Counted from the stretch's first letter, positions 9,201-16,049 are shown. The stretch is 64,000 nucleotides of DNA from Parabacteroides johnsonii DSM 18315 (GCF_025151045.1 NZ_CP102285.1:4588001-4652000); one strand, 5' to 3'. Notes: a model not told the origin generated them from the sequence alone. A program made the numbers and translations.

Positions 9201-9412
9201 TTCACTCCTGAAAGAGGTTCTCCTTGTGCATCTCGCACTGTTCCATTTACGTGGATTCCTTCTTTTTCTATAAACTTTTCTACTGTAGGGAGTATTCCTT
9301 TTTCATGTCTGTCTGACCATTTGTCGTTGGCATAAAGATAATTTGTCCCAGATAGTAATGCACACACGATGCATGTTAATGGTAATTTTTGATTTAATTC
9401 ATTTTTGATCAT
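6215..9412 (-). CDS. SusC/RagA-family TonB-linked outer-membrane receptor
   Basis: A 1,065-residue TonB-dependent transporter. After an unusual, fairly polar signal region (about residues 1-29) comes a carboxypeptidase-regulatory-like domain (about 55-130, VNGTVRDAQGEPLSGVNIVIKG). The TonB-box-like EVVVVGYG is near residue 133. The plug domain follows (PLVLVDGIERTLDDLNPAEIES, cited by its ends, and KDASASAVYGVRGANGVILV) and then a long beta-barrel ending in the terminal aromatic FSVGFDVNF. It imports a ligand captured by the downstream SusD partner, using energy from the ExbB/ExbD/TonB genes elsewhere in this window. The barrel gives no obvious substrate clue. A 1-kb repeat-rich region lies directly upstream. 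Confidence 0.95.
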   Translation of the reverse strand: MIKNELNQKLPLTCIVCALLSGTNYLYANDKWSDRHEKGILPTVEKFIEKEGIHVNGTVRDAQGEPLSGVNIVIKGQTVGTTTDIDGNYFLEVPSRSTVLVFSYIGFEEQEVVVGNQININLNMREISTGLNEVVVVGYGSQKRASIVGSITTIEPQVLSQGTTRALSNNLAGNVAGVIAVQRSGEPGSDGSNFWIRGISSFQGAGTSPLVLVDGIERTLDDLNPAEIESFSVLKDASASAVYGVRGANGVILVQTKRGKLGKPTVNVHFEQSFTQPTKLPNYIGSAEYLTLLNEIAKDNGQQQSPYSQETINHYINRDNPDLYPDVNWMDLITKDFAMNQRADITVNGGSDILRYAVVGSYYGEQGIFERDKSQSWNSGTHLNKFNLRSNVDINITKTTQLTVSVGGYLQEMNKMAISSDDAFSGAFETPPFIHPAYYKEDDNIYFPVVNQRVNPYVQVTQKGYATTSQSKIESLFALEQDLKFITPGLKIKGIFSFDRYSCSGVTRSKTPDLYQPATQRDENGNLILNISSYGQQFLSTSEDNDWGNKATYVELNLNYERTFGKHQVEGLFLYNQRDYQQFEESYDIVPYRRMGIAGRASYTYDNRYIAELNFGYNGSENFAKGYRFGFFPSVAIGYLLSEEKFMEPYKDTFSKIKFRGSFGLTGNDQLDGRRFAYQTTLGEDGTGYDWGTNGQYYHRNSRFEGDFGIPNLTWETVSKTNAGFELGLWNMIDFQVDYFFEHRYNIFMKRNNIPTSAGFRNTPWANYGKVNNQGIDLALNVNKQINKDLYVGFRGSFTYAQNKIIEQDEALGVMGTNRQRTGEKVNQLFGLVDEGLFTFDDFQKDANGDYLVAENGGYVVNKDIPAHTFGPVRPGDIKYKDVNGDGVVSSLDETAIGGTYDPQIVYGFGANMRYKNLDFNIFFQGNGMTYGFKGGCSNKFTPGETMGAMGNILTNYQDRWTVENPSQDVYYPRLTWGKSENNVRNSTWWLENMSFLRVKDIEIGYTFPKSWVRQIGLSNIRLYAKGSNLFTFSKFDLWDPEVDTAVGTKYPIMKSFSVGFDVNF

Positions 9413-9522
9413 GTTCTTTACGGAATTATAGATTCTACGTTAACTGTTGTTGCTTTAAAAGCACTCTCTTTTTTTGTTTTTTTTATATCATAGGCCTAAT
9501 TGATTAGATTTATATATAACTT

Positions 9523-9682
9523 CCATAGTCCTTGAAAGACTATGGAGTTTTTTCGTGAAAAAAACTTGCATGTGAGAAATACATCCTTTAATTTTGTGAA
9601 AGGATTGTATTAAAAAGGGCTTCATTCTAAAAAAGTCTTTGAAAACTACAATTATATATCCATAGTCTTTCAAGGACTATGG
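9523..9682. repeat. Two inverted copies of a 23-base near-palindrome
   Basis: The copy at 9523-9545 begins CCATAGTCCTTG and the copy at 9660-9682 begins CCATAGTCTTTC. Each is the exact reverse complement of the other over all 23 bases, and each is itself an imperfect palindrome (arms CCATAGTC and GACTATGG). They lie 114 bases apart upstream of susC. Confidence 0.85.
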
Positions 9683-9833
9683 CATTTGCCTTTCTAGCTT
9701 TGTTAAATACCGGGGATATATCTAATTCTACGAATCCTGAAGTTGCGTAATGAGAGGAGTAAAGCAACTTGTATTCAAAAGAAATGGATTCACAGCCTTC
9801 TGTTGTACTTTTTGTACGAAGAAAAATGCAACA

Positions 9834-10350
9834 TAGAACGACACCTGGCATTCTATGTTGACATCTATTTGATAAATAATATATTAGCTGGTGTCGATGT
9901 AAGTTTTTAGGTCGACACCACATCGGCACCTTTTTCTGACACATCACCATATGTAGACAAGTAATCAGCCAACTATCCCGTTTCCTGTAATCAACTAACT
10001 CAAAACATGCCAAGAACTAAATGATAGCATATAGTAAAGTAGATATAGATAGTTACTGCCTGTTGGCAATAGGTGGTACTACCTATTGGTAATATGTAGT
10101 ACTATGTGTCTATAATAGATAGTACTACATATAAGTAATATATAATATGTCATGAATTAGTTCACTATGACTTTTGAAGTAGTTTATGGTAGGTTCCGGA
10201 TTAGTTGTTAATGAGAACAGGCTGACTCCAGGCGAAGTCTCCGGATACAAAAAGGTGTCGATGTGGTGTCGACCTCCAAACCTACATCGACACTGGTTAA
10301 TATATTATTTATTAGACTGATGACAACAGAGGATGTCGGTGTCGTTCTCT
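9834..10350. repeat. 0.5-kb element with about 100-base inverted ends
   Basis: Bases 9834-9935 align with the reverse complement of 10249-10350 at roughly 80% identity by eye. The block containing GGTCGACACCACATCG is exact in both arms, and AATAAATAATATATTA is shared almost exactly. Each arm also carries internal inversions (GGTGTCGA...TCGACACC in the left arm; GTGTCGATGT at 10255-10264 with ACATCGACAC at 10284-10293 in the right arm). The interior encodes no credible protein. It could be a non-autonomous mobile element or a relic, or a regulatory structure. Confidence 0.7.
10094..10130. repeat. 12-base perfect hairpin inside the inverted-end element
   Basis: ATGTAGTACTAT (10094-10105) and ATAGTACTACAT (10119-10130) form a perfect 12-base stem around a 13-base loop. 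An adjacent near-palindrome, AATAGGTGGTACTACCTATT, lies at 10069-10088 and shares the GTACTA core. Confidence 0.8.
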
Positions 10351-10574
10351 TTTGTATTATTTGTGTTTATGGAAAGGAAGAACGGATTAATTCAGTATCA
10401 CACATAAATCCCCTCTTTCTCAATGCGGTTTCTCAAAAAAGAATCCATGTGATCACGCAATCGGACAATATCGACATTACAACCGAATAGAGATTGTAAA
10501 TCTTCTTTTATATGTACCAAAGCGAACTTCACAAAGATACGCATTCATGTGCCAAAAGCAAATGGTAGGAAAGT

Positions 10575-10612
10575 AAAAAGCCCCGCTATTCCTAAGAATA
10601 ACGAGGCCTTTT
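10575..10612 (-). terminator. Terminator of the tRNA Gly-Leu-Gly unit
   Basis: Read on the minus strand, a 17-base stem with a few G-U pairs surrounds a four-base loop and ends in a T run (CTTTTT). It lies 9 bases after the 3' end of the last tRNA-Gly. Confidence 0.8.
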
Positions 10613-10620
10613 GGAAGCGA

Positions 10621-10692
10621 GCGGAAGACGGGACTCGAACCCGCGACCCTAACCTTGGCAAGGTTATGCTCTACCAACTGAGCTACTTCCGC
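10621..10692 (-). tRNA. tRNA-Gly (anticodon GCC), copy 2
   Basis: A 72-base cloverleaf: acceptor GCGGAAG pairs with CTTCCGC, the D-arm is GCTCAGTTGGTAGAGC, the anticodon loop reads TTGCCAA, and the T-arm is CGGGTTCGAGTCCCG. The 3' CCA is not encoded. The sequence is identical to the gene at 10824-10895. Confidence 0.97.
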
Positions 10693-10716
10693 AAAACATA
10701 TTTGCTCAAACTTGTG

Positions 10717-10801
10717 TACTCGAAGCGGGACTTGAACCCGCACAGCCGCAATGGCCAAAGGATTTTAAGTCCTTCGTGTCTACCGATTCCACCATTCGAG
10801 C
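10717..10801 (-). tRNA. tRNA-Leu (anticodon TAA)
   Basis: An 85-base class II tRNA with a long variable arm. Acceptor GCTCGAA pairs with TTCGAGT (first pair G-U), the anticodon loop is CTTAAAA, and the T-arm is GCGGGTTCAAGTCCCGC. No CCA is encoded. It lies between two identical tRNA-Gly genes in one transcription unit. Confidence 0.96.
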
Positions 10802-10823
10802 ATCCCTTTCTCTTAAGAGATGA

Positions 10824-10895
10824 GCGGAAGACGGGACTCGAACCCGCGACCCTAACCTTGGCAAGGTTATGCTCTACCAACTGAGCTACTTCCGC
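10824..10895 (-). tRNA. tRNA-Gly (anticodon GCC), copy 1
   Basis: The same 72-base sequence as 10621-10692, and the first gene of the Gly-Leu-Gly unit on the minus strand. The promoter is directly upstream at 10924-10954. Confidence 0.97.
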
Positions 10896-10923
10896 ATTGT
10901 TGCATTGTTTTCGTTTGCGAGTG

Positions 10924-10954
10924 CAAAGGTAGATGAAATTTTTGTTTCTGCAAA
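10924..10954 (-). promoter_or_regulatory. Promoter of the tRNA Gly-Leu-Gly unit
   Basis: On the minus strand, TTTG (10951-10954), a 19-base gap, and TACCTTTG (10924-10931). This is a complete Bacteroidetes -33/-7 promoter 28 bases before the first tRNA. Confidence 0.85.
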
Positions 10955-10990
10955 TATTTGGAATAAAAAAATGCTTTGTCCTGCATTTTT

Positions 10991-11446
10991 TTAGTTTCTC
11001 ACAACCCATTCCTGTCTGTCGGACGATATTGGAGCCATATAATATTTTCTTAATGGATATTGCGATACACCCTTTGTCGGTGCTCCGGTCCCATAACCGA
11101 TGTCATATTCGGTTCCGCATTCCGGGCAAATCGCTTTTCCTGCATTGTCAGCTTCTATGATGATATTCTTTTTGGCTTCGTGGGGGCAGCACAAGTCAAA
11201 TGCATAGTAGGTTGCATTCCCGTAATTGTCGATCCCACATACGACCAAAACACCGGAAAAACCCGTCCTTTCTCCGGCGGTACGGGCTTTGGTGATGGAT
11301 TTGTGATGATACATGCCTACCAGATCATTGTCGCCAAAGCGCAGGTCTATTTCCAAATAGACCGGTGCATAAGGAATGTCCGATTCTTCGAATTTGGAAC
11401 ATGAACAAGCGAATAATATAAGTAAGCAAAATAAAAATCGTTTCAT
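10991..11446 (-). CDS. Small lipoprotein with a Rieske-like CxH...CxxC motif
   Basis: A 151-residue protein with a lipoprotein signal (LILFACSC; lipid-modified Cys at 14 or 16). The C-terminal half resembles a Rieske domain: C87-P-H89, then C107-P-E-C110-G-T-E-Y-D, a Gly-rich loop (GYGTGAPTKG) and YPLRKY, the order seen in CTH...CPCHGSxFD...GP..PL.xY. Canonical Rieske centres use C-x-H and C-x2-H; here the second His is replaced by Cys110, giving three Cys and one His. It could bind 2Fe-2S with altered ligands, bind zinc, or be a dead fold. It is the last gene of the pyrE-argH operon, six bases after argH. Function is unknown. Confidence 0.75.
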   Translation of the reverse strand: MKRFLFCLLILFACSCSKFEESDIPYAPVYLEIDLRFGDNDLVGMYHHKSITKARTAGERTGFSGVLVVCGIDNYGNATYYAFDLCCPHEAKKNIIIEADNAGKAICPECGTEYDIGYGTGAPTKGVSQYPLRKYYMAPISSDRQEWVVRN

Positions 11447-11452
11447 TGTTTA

Positions 11453-12793
11453 TTAGGATAACAGCTGTTGTTCAGCCTCGTTTACTCTATTAAACGCGAA
11501 ACCGTCCATAATATTTTGCATCAAAGCGGAAACTTGGTCATTACATAAATTTCCGATACTTCCTTCGTGCGTGTGGTGAACTTTCTTGACAGGGATGAAT
11601 TTACCCGCTTCGATGTTCAATCCAACCTGCTTGTAAGCATCACGGAAAGGTACGCCTTCCAGCACAAGGCGGTTCACTTCTTCCACACTGAAAAGGAGTG
11701 CATATTTGTCATCGTCCAGAATGTGCTCGTTCACTTTTACTTCCCGCATCATGTGTGTGACCATGCGAAGACAATCCTTCAACTCGTCGAAAGAAGGAAG
11801 GAATACTTCCTTTATAATCTGCAGGTCGCGGAAATAGCCCGACGGAAGGTTGTTGCTGATCAGCGTGATCTGCTGGGGCAACCCTTGCAACTTGTTGCAT
11901 TTGGCACGCGTCAACTCGAATACGTCCGGATTCTTTTTATGCGGCATGATACTGGAACCTGTCGTGAACTGGTCCGGCAACTTGATGAAACCAAAGTTCT
12001 GGCTATTGAACATACATGCATCGAAAGCCAGTTTGGAAAGGGTTGCCGCAATTCCCGCCATGGCAAAAGCCACGGTACGTTCCATCTTGCCGCGTCCCAT
12101 TTGGGCATACACGACATTGTAGTCGAGCGAGTCGAAGCCGAGCAAATCCGTTGTCATCTGGCGTCTCAGCGGGAAAGAAGAACCATATCCGGCCGCAGAG
12201 CCCAACGGGTTGCGGTTACAAACCTTATAGGCAGCCTGCATCATCTGCAAATCGTCGGCCAGGCTTTCGGCATAGGCACCGAACCAAAGTCCGAAAGATG
12301 ACGGCATGGCAATCTGTAAATGCGTATATCCGGGAAGCAGCACATCCTTATACCGGTTGCTCTGTGAGATCAACACCTCGAACAGGCCGGATACGAGCTC
12401 CACGACTTCCTGAATCTGTGCACGGGTGAACAATTTCAGGTCCAGCAACACTTGGTCGTTGCGTGAACGCCCGCTGTGTATCTTTTTACCCGTGTTACCT
12501 AAACGGCGTGTCAGCATCAGCTCCACTTGCGAGTGGACGTCTTCCACGCCTTCTTCAATTACAAACTGGCCGCTGTCGGCAACGGCATAGATATTTTTCA
12601 GTTCGGCAAGCAGGACCGTTAGTTCCTCTTTGGTAAGCAGCCCGATGCTTTCCAGCATGGTGATATGAGCCATTGAGCCAAGTACGTCGTATTTGGCGAG
12701 ATAGAGATCCATCTCACGGTCTTTGCCTACCGTAAAGGTATCCACTTCCTGGTCTACCTGAACATTCTTTTCCCAAAGTTTCTGAGCCATCAA
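11453..12793 (-). CDS. argH: Argininosuccinate lyase
   Basis: A 446-residue cytosolic enzyme of the fumarase/aspartase superfamily. It splits argininosuccinate to arginine and fumarate, the last step of arginine biosynthesis. The superfamily signature GSSIMPHKKNPDVFEL is near residue 280, with the catalytic Ser in the GSS loop; the substrate-binding SGRSRNDQV lies near 110 and the general-acid region GYTHLQIAMPSSFGLW near 155. Length is typical. The start follows the SRPBCC gene by eight bases, and six bases separate its stop from the lipoprotein gene. No other arg genes are in the window; it shares an operon with pyrE, another carbamoyl-phosphate-derived pathway gene. Confidence 0.95.
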   Translation of the reverse strand: MMAQKLWEKNVQVDQEVDTFTVGKDREMDLYLAKYDVLGSMAHITMLESIGLLTKEELTVLLAELKNIYAVADSGQFVIEEGVEDVHSQVELMLTRRLGNTGKKIHSGRSRNDQVLLDLKLFTRAQIQEVVELVSGLFEVLISQSNRYKDVLLPGYTHLQIAMPSSFGLWFGAYAESLADDLQMMQAAYKVCNRNPLGSAAGYGSSFPLRRQMTTDLLGFDSLDYNVVYAQMGRGKMERTVAFAMAGIAATLSKLAFDACMFNSQNFGFIKLPDQFTTGSSIMPHKKNPDVFELTRAKCNKLQGLPQQITLISNNLPSGYFRDLQIIKEVFLPSFDELKDCLRMVTHMMREVKVNEHILDDDKYALLFSVEEVNRLVLEGVPFRDAYKQVGLNIEAGKFIPVKKVHHTHEGSIGNLCNDQVSALMQNIMDGFAFNRVNEAEQQLLS

Positions 12794-12801
12794 AAATACA
12801 A

Positions 12802-13212
12802 TTAATAAGGCAGGGATGCCAGTATGGTCGATATTCTATCGATCGCATCCTGCAACGGTTTTGATACCATTGGTTTGATAAACGGATTCAGTTCGGCGCG
12901 AACGGTCAGTTTCATCCGTGTGTCGTTCTCTTCCACCTGTTTCAGTTGAATCCAGAGGAACAGGGGAACAGGAGAGTTCGTAGTCGTGAATTTGATCGTT
13001 TTGTTCGGTTCACGTTCCACGATCTGGAAGGTTATCTTACCTACCGGTGCGACGGAAAAACTGCAAGAGTCTTTGTCGAATTCGAAATCTTTAATCTTAT
13101 CCTCAGGTATGCGGTCCTGCACCTTTTCCAGGTTGGATAGGTCGGACAGCATATTAAAAATACGATCCTCGTTAAAGGGGATCGTTTTCACTTCACTAAC
13201 AAATTCAGTCAT
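12802..13212 (-). CDS. SRPBCC-fold (START-like) small protein
   Basis: A 136-residue cytosolic protein with no signal peptide and no membrane segment. The N-terminal pattern VKTIPFNEDRIFNMLSDLSNL and the C-terminal helix MVSKPLQDAIDRISTILASLPY fit the polyketide-cyclase/START (SRPBCC) fold, a helix-grip that binds hydrophobic ligands. Between them are alternating beta strands, including KITFQIVEREPNKTIKFTT. No catalytic residues can be assigned. It sits in the middle of the pyrE-argH operon with gaps of six and eight bases, so translation is likely coupled, but its ligand is unknown. Confidence 0.75.
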   Translation of the reverse strand: MTEFVSEVKTIPFNEDRIFNMLSDLSNLEKVQDRIPEDKIKDFEFDKDSCSFSVAPVGKITFQIVEREPNKTIKFTTTNSPVPLFLWIQLKQVEENDTRMKLTVRAELNPFIKPMVSKPLQDAIDRISTILASLPY

Positions 13213-13218
13213 TTCTAC

Positions 13219-13860
13219 TTACTTTGCTTCGGGATTCCAGTTTGCCGGATCTTTGCGCCATTCCTGAAGGACTGCGATTTCGGATTCGTCAATGTAATCT
13301 GTACGCAATGCTTCTTCCAGGACTGCATCGTAGTTGCTCAAAGTCGTCAGTGTTACTTTTGCCTCTTTGAAAGCCTCTACTGCAACAGGGAAACCATACG
13401 TGAAGATGGCAACCATGCCGGCAACGTCGCAACCGAAATTACGGACGGCCTGTACTGCTTTCAAACTGCTACCGCCTGTAGAAACCAAATCTTCTACGAT
13501 CACGACTTTTGAACCTGGCTTCAGTTCGCCTTCAATCAGATTTTCCAATCCATGATCTTTAGGAGTTGAACGGATGTACACAAACGGCAGACCCAGCAGG
13601 TCGGCAACTAATGCCCCCTGGGCGATCGCTCCGGTTGCAACACCGGCAATAGCATCGGCATTTTCGTATTTTTCGCTGATGGTGCGAGCTAGTTCCAATT
13701 TAATGAAACTTCTGATTTCCGGATAGGAAAGTGTCTTTCTGTTGTCGTTGTAGATTGGTGATTTCCAACCGGATGCCCATGTGAAAGGATTGGCCGGCTG
13801 CAATTTGACCGCCTTAATCTTTAATAATCTCTCTGCTACTAATCTTTCCAGTGTTTTCAT
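13219..13860 (-). CDS. pyrE: Orotate phosphoribosyltransferase
   Basis: A 213-residue enzyme that makes orotidine 5'-phosphate from orotate and PRPP in pyrimidine synthesis. The PRPP-binding motif VVIVEDLVSTGGS is at residues 119-131, and the catalytic flexible loop has KDHG at 101-104. Length is standard. It is the first gene of the minus-strand operon pyrE-SRPBCC-argH-lipoprotein, with a -7 element 32 bases upstream of the ATG. Confidence 0.95.
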   Translation of the reverse strand: MKTLERLVAERLLKIKAVKLQPANPFTWASGWKSPIYNDNRKTLSYPEIRSFIKLELARTISEKYENADAIAGVATGAIAQGALVADLLGLPFVYIRSTPKDHGLENLIEGELKPGSKVVIVEDLVSTGGSSLKAVQAVRNFGCDVAGMVAIFTYGFPVAVEAFKEAKVTLTTLSNYDAVLEEALRTDYIDESEIAVLQEWRKDPANWNPEAK

Positions 13861-13891
13861 ACAACCTAATAAATATGTTTATATCAGTCCG

Positions 13892-13899
13892 CAAAGGTA
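13892..13899 (-). promoter_or_regulatory. -7 element TACCTTTG for the pyrE operon
   Basis: A TAnnTTTG match on the minus strand, 32 bases upstream of the pyrE start. Confidence 0.65.
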
Positions 13900-13976
13900 G
13901 ACAAAGGGAATGAGATAACCTTGTAGTTCTTCAAAAAAATAAGCCATACATATTGTATAACAGGTTTAGGGTGAGT

Positions 13977-14669
13977 TTAGGCTACGGCTATGCCTAATAT
14001 ACTGATCCGGATGCCGGATATGGCTTTCATAGCTTCTGCACAGGCGTTCATGGTGGAACCGGTCGTAATAACATCGTCCACCAGTAGGATGTGTTTGTTT
14101 TTCAACGTGTCGGTGTTCTCTACACGAAAGATGTCCTCTACATTTTCCGATCGTTCGAATATCTGCTTGCGGGTTTGGCTTTCGGTCTTTTTGATGCGGG
14201 ACAGAGAAGAGGTGTCGACCGCGATTCCGGTGACGGACCGGATGCCGCGTGCGATCCATTCCGACTGGTTATAACCTCTTTGCCTCATTCTTTTCGGGTG
14301 GAGTGGGACCGGCAAAAGGAGATCGACGGTGTCGAACAGCCCTGTCTCCCGGTAGGTGGTAGCCGCCATGCGTCCCAGTTCGTATCCGAGTTTTTTGTTC
14401 CCATGATATTTTAAGGAATGGATCAACTTTTGTCCGCTGCCCCCTTTCGTGAAGTGGAGCAGAGCGGTGGCGGCGACGAAAGATGTTTTTCCCTGTAAAA
14501 GCAGACAGACCGGATTCGTCTCCATATCCGTAAAATGCGTGTAGGGCAAATGATTCGAACAATGCAGGCAAATATGCTCTTCTCCTTCCATCAAAGACCT
14601 CTGGCAAAGCAGGCAGAGGCGGGGATAGAAAAGGTTGAGGAGGTCATTCAAAATCATCCTCGTAGTCAT
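13977..14669 (-). CDS. ComF-family phosphoribosyltransferase-like protein
   Basis: A 230-residue protein of the ComF/GntX family, linked to DNA uptake and ssDNA handling in transformable bacteria and of unclear role elsewhere. The N-terminal zinc-ribbon-like cysteines CLLCQRS and CLHC lie at about 18-35. The C-terminal PRTase motif ILLVDDVITTGSTMNA is near 195. RQRGYNQSEWIARGI is the conserved ComF central block. It overlaps recX by 26 bases; if MILNDLL at 14657 is the true start, the overlap is 14. It is the last gene of prmC-recX-comF. Confidence 0.9.
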   Translation of the reverse strand: MTTRMILNDLLNLFYPRLCLLCQRSLMEGEEHICLHCSNHLPYTHFTDMETNPVCLLLQGKTSFVAATALLHFTKGGSGQKLIHSLKYHGNKKLGYELGRMAATTYRETGLFDTVDLLLPVPLHPKRMRQRGYNQSEWIARGIRSVTGIAVDTSSLSRIKKTESQTRKQIFERSENVEDIFRVENTDTLKNKHILLVDDVITTGSTMNACAEAMKAISGIRISILGIAVA

Positions 14670-15135
14670 TCCCGTTGAACAGTTGTTTCAGGCAGCGGCT
14701 TGTTTCCCTTGTTTCGAAACCGCGTCCGGCGGCGAAGCGGAGCAGTTTGGCGTAAACCTCCCGATCGTCCTTACCACGGGTTGCTTTCTTTTTGCTTTTC
14801 AGGAGAGAAAGGAGGATGGAGCGATATTCTTGTTCGTCGATACCTTCCAGCGCTTCCGAGCGGATACTGGACGGAATGCCTTTCCGCTGCATCTCGTAGT
14901 TGATCTTGACACGTCCCCATTTGTTGAAGCGCAATTTGTCGTTTACGAAATAGCGTGCAAAACGGCTTTCGTCGATGAAACGTTCTTGTAGCAGGCGGGA
15001 GACGATCCGGTCGCTTTCTTCCCCGGCCAATCCCGCCGCTTTGATTTTCTTTTCGACATCCTGGATGCAGCGTTCGCTGGCAGAACAGTAGGCGGCTGCC
15101 CGGTGAAGCATTTCAGATTCACTGATTTGTTTCAT
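14644..15135 (-). CDS. recX: RecX-family regulator of RecA
   Basis: A 163-residue helical protein built of three-helix repeats, as in RecX, which binds the RecA filament and blocks its activity. Recognisable parts are the first repeat (AAAYCSASERCIQDVEKKI), FIDESRFARYFVNDKLRFNKWG, and the second-repeat core INYEMQRKGIPSSIRSEAL. I place the start at 15135, where ATGA joins the prmC stop; the open frame extends 58 codons further upstream, but that part overlaps prmC and lacks RecX similarity. recA is not in the window. Confidence 0.88.
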   Translation of the reverse strand: MKQISESEMLHRAAAYCSASERCIQDVEKKIKAAGLAGEESDRIVSRLLQERFIDESRFARYFVNDKLRFNKWGRVKINYEMQRKGIPSSIRSEALEGIDEQEYRSILLSLLKSKKKATRGKDDREVYAKLLRFAAGRGFETRETSRCLKQLFNGNDYEDDFE

Positions 15136-15980
15136 TTGCGTGCTTTTATGATCCGGTCCCTGCCTGACAGGTCTTGGATCAATTCGATATTCTTGTAGCC
15201 TTCTTCCTCCAGCATCTCGACAACCATATTGCTGCATGCCGCATTGATTTCGAAGTAGAGTCGGCCGTTTCTTCTCAGTTTTTTCTTTCCGAAATGGGCG
15301 ATATGCCAATAATAGAGCAGCGGGTCGTTGTCAGGGACGAAAAGAGCCAGGTGTGGTTCGTAGTCCAGCACGTTCCGCTCCATGTCTTTTTTTTCTTCCT
15401 CCTTGATGTAGGGCGGATTGCTGACGATGACGTCCAGAATGAACGGGATGTCCATTTCCGCTTTCTCCGGGTCCAGGATATCTGTCTGGATGAAAGTGAC
15501 TGTTGTGTTGTTGCGTTTGGCATTCCGGCGGGCGGTTACGAGCGCTTCCGCCGAAATGTCCGTCGCAATCACGCTAGCTTTTTTCAGATGCTTCCGGAGT
15601 GTGACAGCTATGCAGCCGCTTCCCGTTCCGATATCCAATATCTTGATCTTTTTATCTGCATTGTCGAGGATGACCTGCTCGACCAGTTCTTCGGTTTCCG
15701 GGCGCGGTATCAGGACGGACGGGTCCACTTCGAACTGAAGGCTGTAGAAATCGGCCGTCCCTAATATGTATTGGATAGGCTCCATCTGCTTCAAACGTTC
15801 GACTATGTCATGAATCCGGCTTTTTTCGCTTTCTGGCAGTTCTTTGTCTTTACAAAATAAAAAATGATGCGGCTGAATATTACAAACCCGCTCCATAATT
15901 AAACGAACCAGGCTGCTGACCTCGGAGGATGGGTATAAATCCCTCAATGATTCCTTAATGTATGCGATGGTTTCAGTCAT
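15132..15980 (-). CDS. prmC: Release-factor glutamine methyltransferase
   Basis: A 282-residue SAM-dependent enzyme that methylates the Gln of the GGQ motif in peptide-chain release factors RF1/RF2. It has an N-terminal helical recognition domain, the SAM-binding motif DIGTGSGCIAVTL, and the catalytic NPPYIK motif. The start is set at 15980 (MTETIAYIKES); an in-frame ATG 15 codons earlier adds an unconserved hydrophobic stretch. It is the first gene of prmC-recX-comF and diverges from ribD across a 267-base region rich in palindromes. Confidence 0.93.
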   Translation of the reverse strand: MTETIAYIKESLRDLYPSSEVSSLVRLIMERVCNIQPHHFLFCKDKELPESEKSRIHDIVERLKQMEPIQYILGTADFYSLQFEVDPSVLIPRPETEELVEQVILDNADKKIKILDIGTGSGCIAVTLRKHLKKASVIATDISAEALVTARRNAKRNNTTVTFIQTDILDPEKAEMDIPFILDVIVSNPPYIKEEEKKDMERNVLDYEPHLALFVPDNDPLLYYWHIAHFGKKKLRRNGRLYFEINAACSNMVVEMLEEEGYKNIELIQDLSGRDRIIKARK

Positions 15981-16049
15981 ATTTTGTTTTTGGGCAAAAG
16001 TAAGCATAAGATAAATTGCAACCAAACAAAGAAAGAATTTTCCGATATC

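Larger units (their letters stand above)
9413..10574. other. Gene-free repeat-rich region upstream of susC
   Basis: About 1.16 kb with no credible protein gene on either strand; short open frames lack family resemblance and coding character. It contains a 23-base near-palindrome in two opposite copies (9523-9545, 9660-9682), a 0.5-kb element with about 100-base inverted ends (9834-9935 and 10249-10350), and AT-rich hairpins inside that element (10069-10130). It must also hold the susC promoter, but no clear TAnnTTTG was found close to the susC start. Confidence 0.7.

Noticed and set aside
10263-10490. A 75-codon open frame inside the repeat region, which could have been a small gene
   Set aside because: It begins inside the right arm of the inverted-end element, has no signal peptide or family resemblance, and lacks a promoter or plausible ribosome site.
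9413-10574. Remnant of an insertion sequence or integrase gene
   Set aside because: No transposase or integrase fragment was recognised in any frame; only the inverted repeats support a mobile origin.
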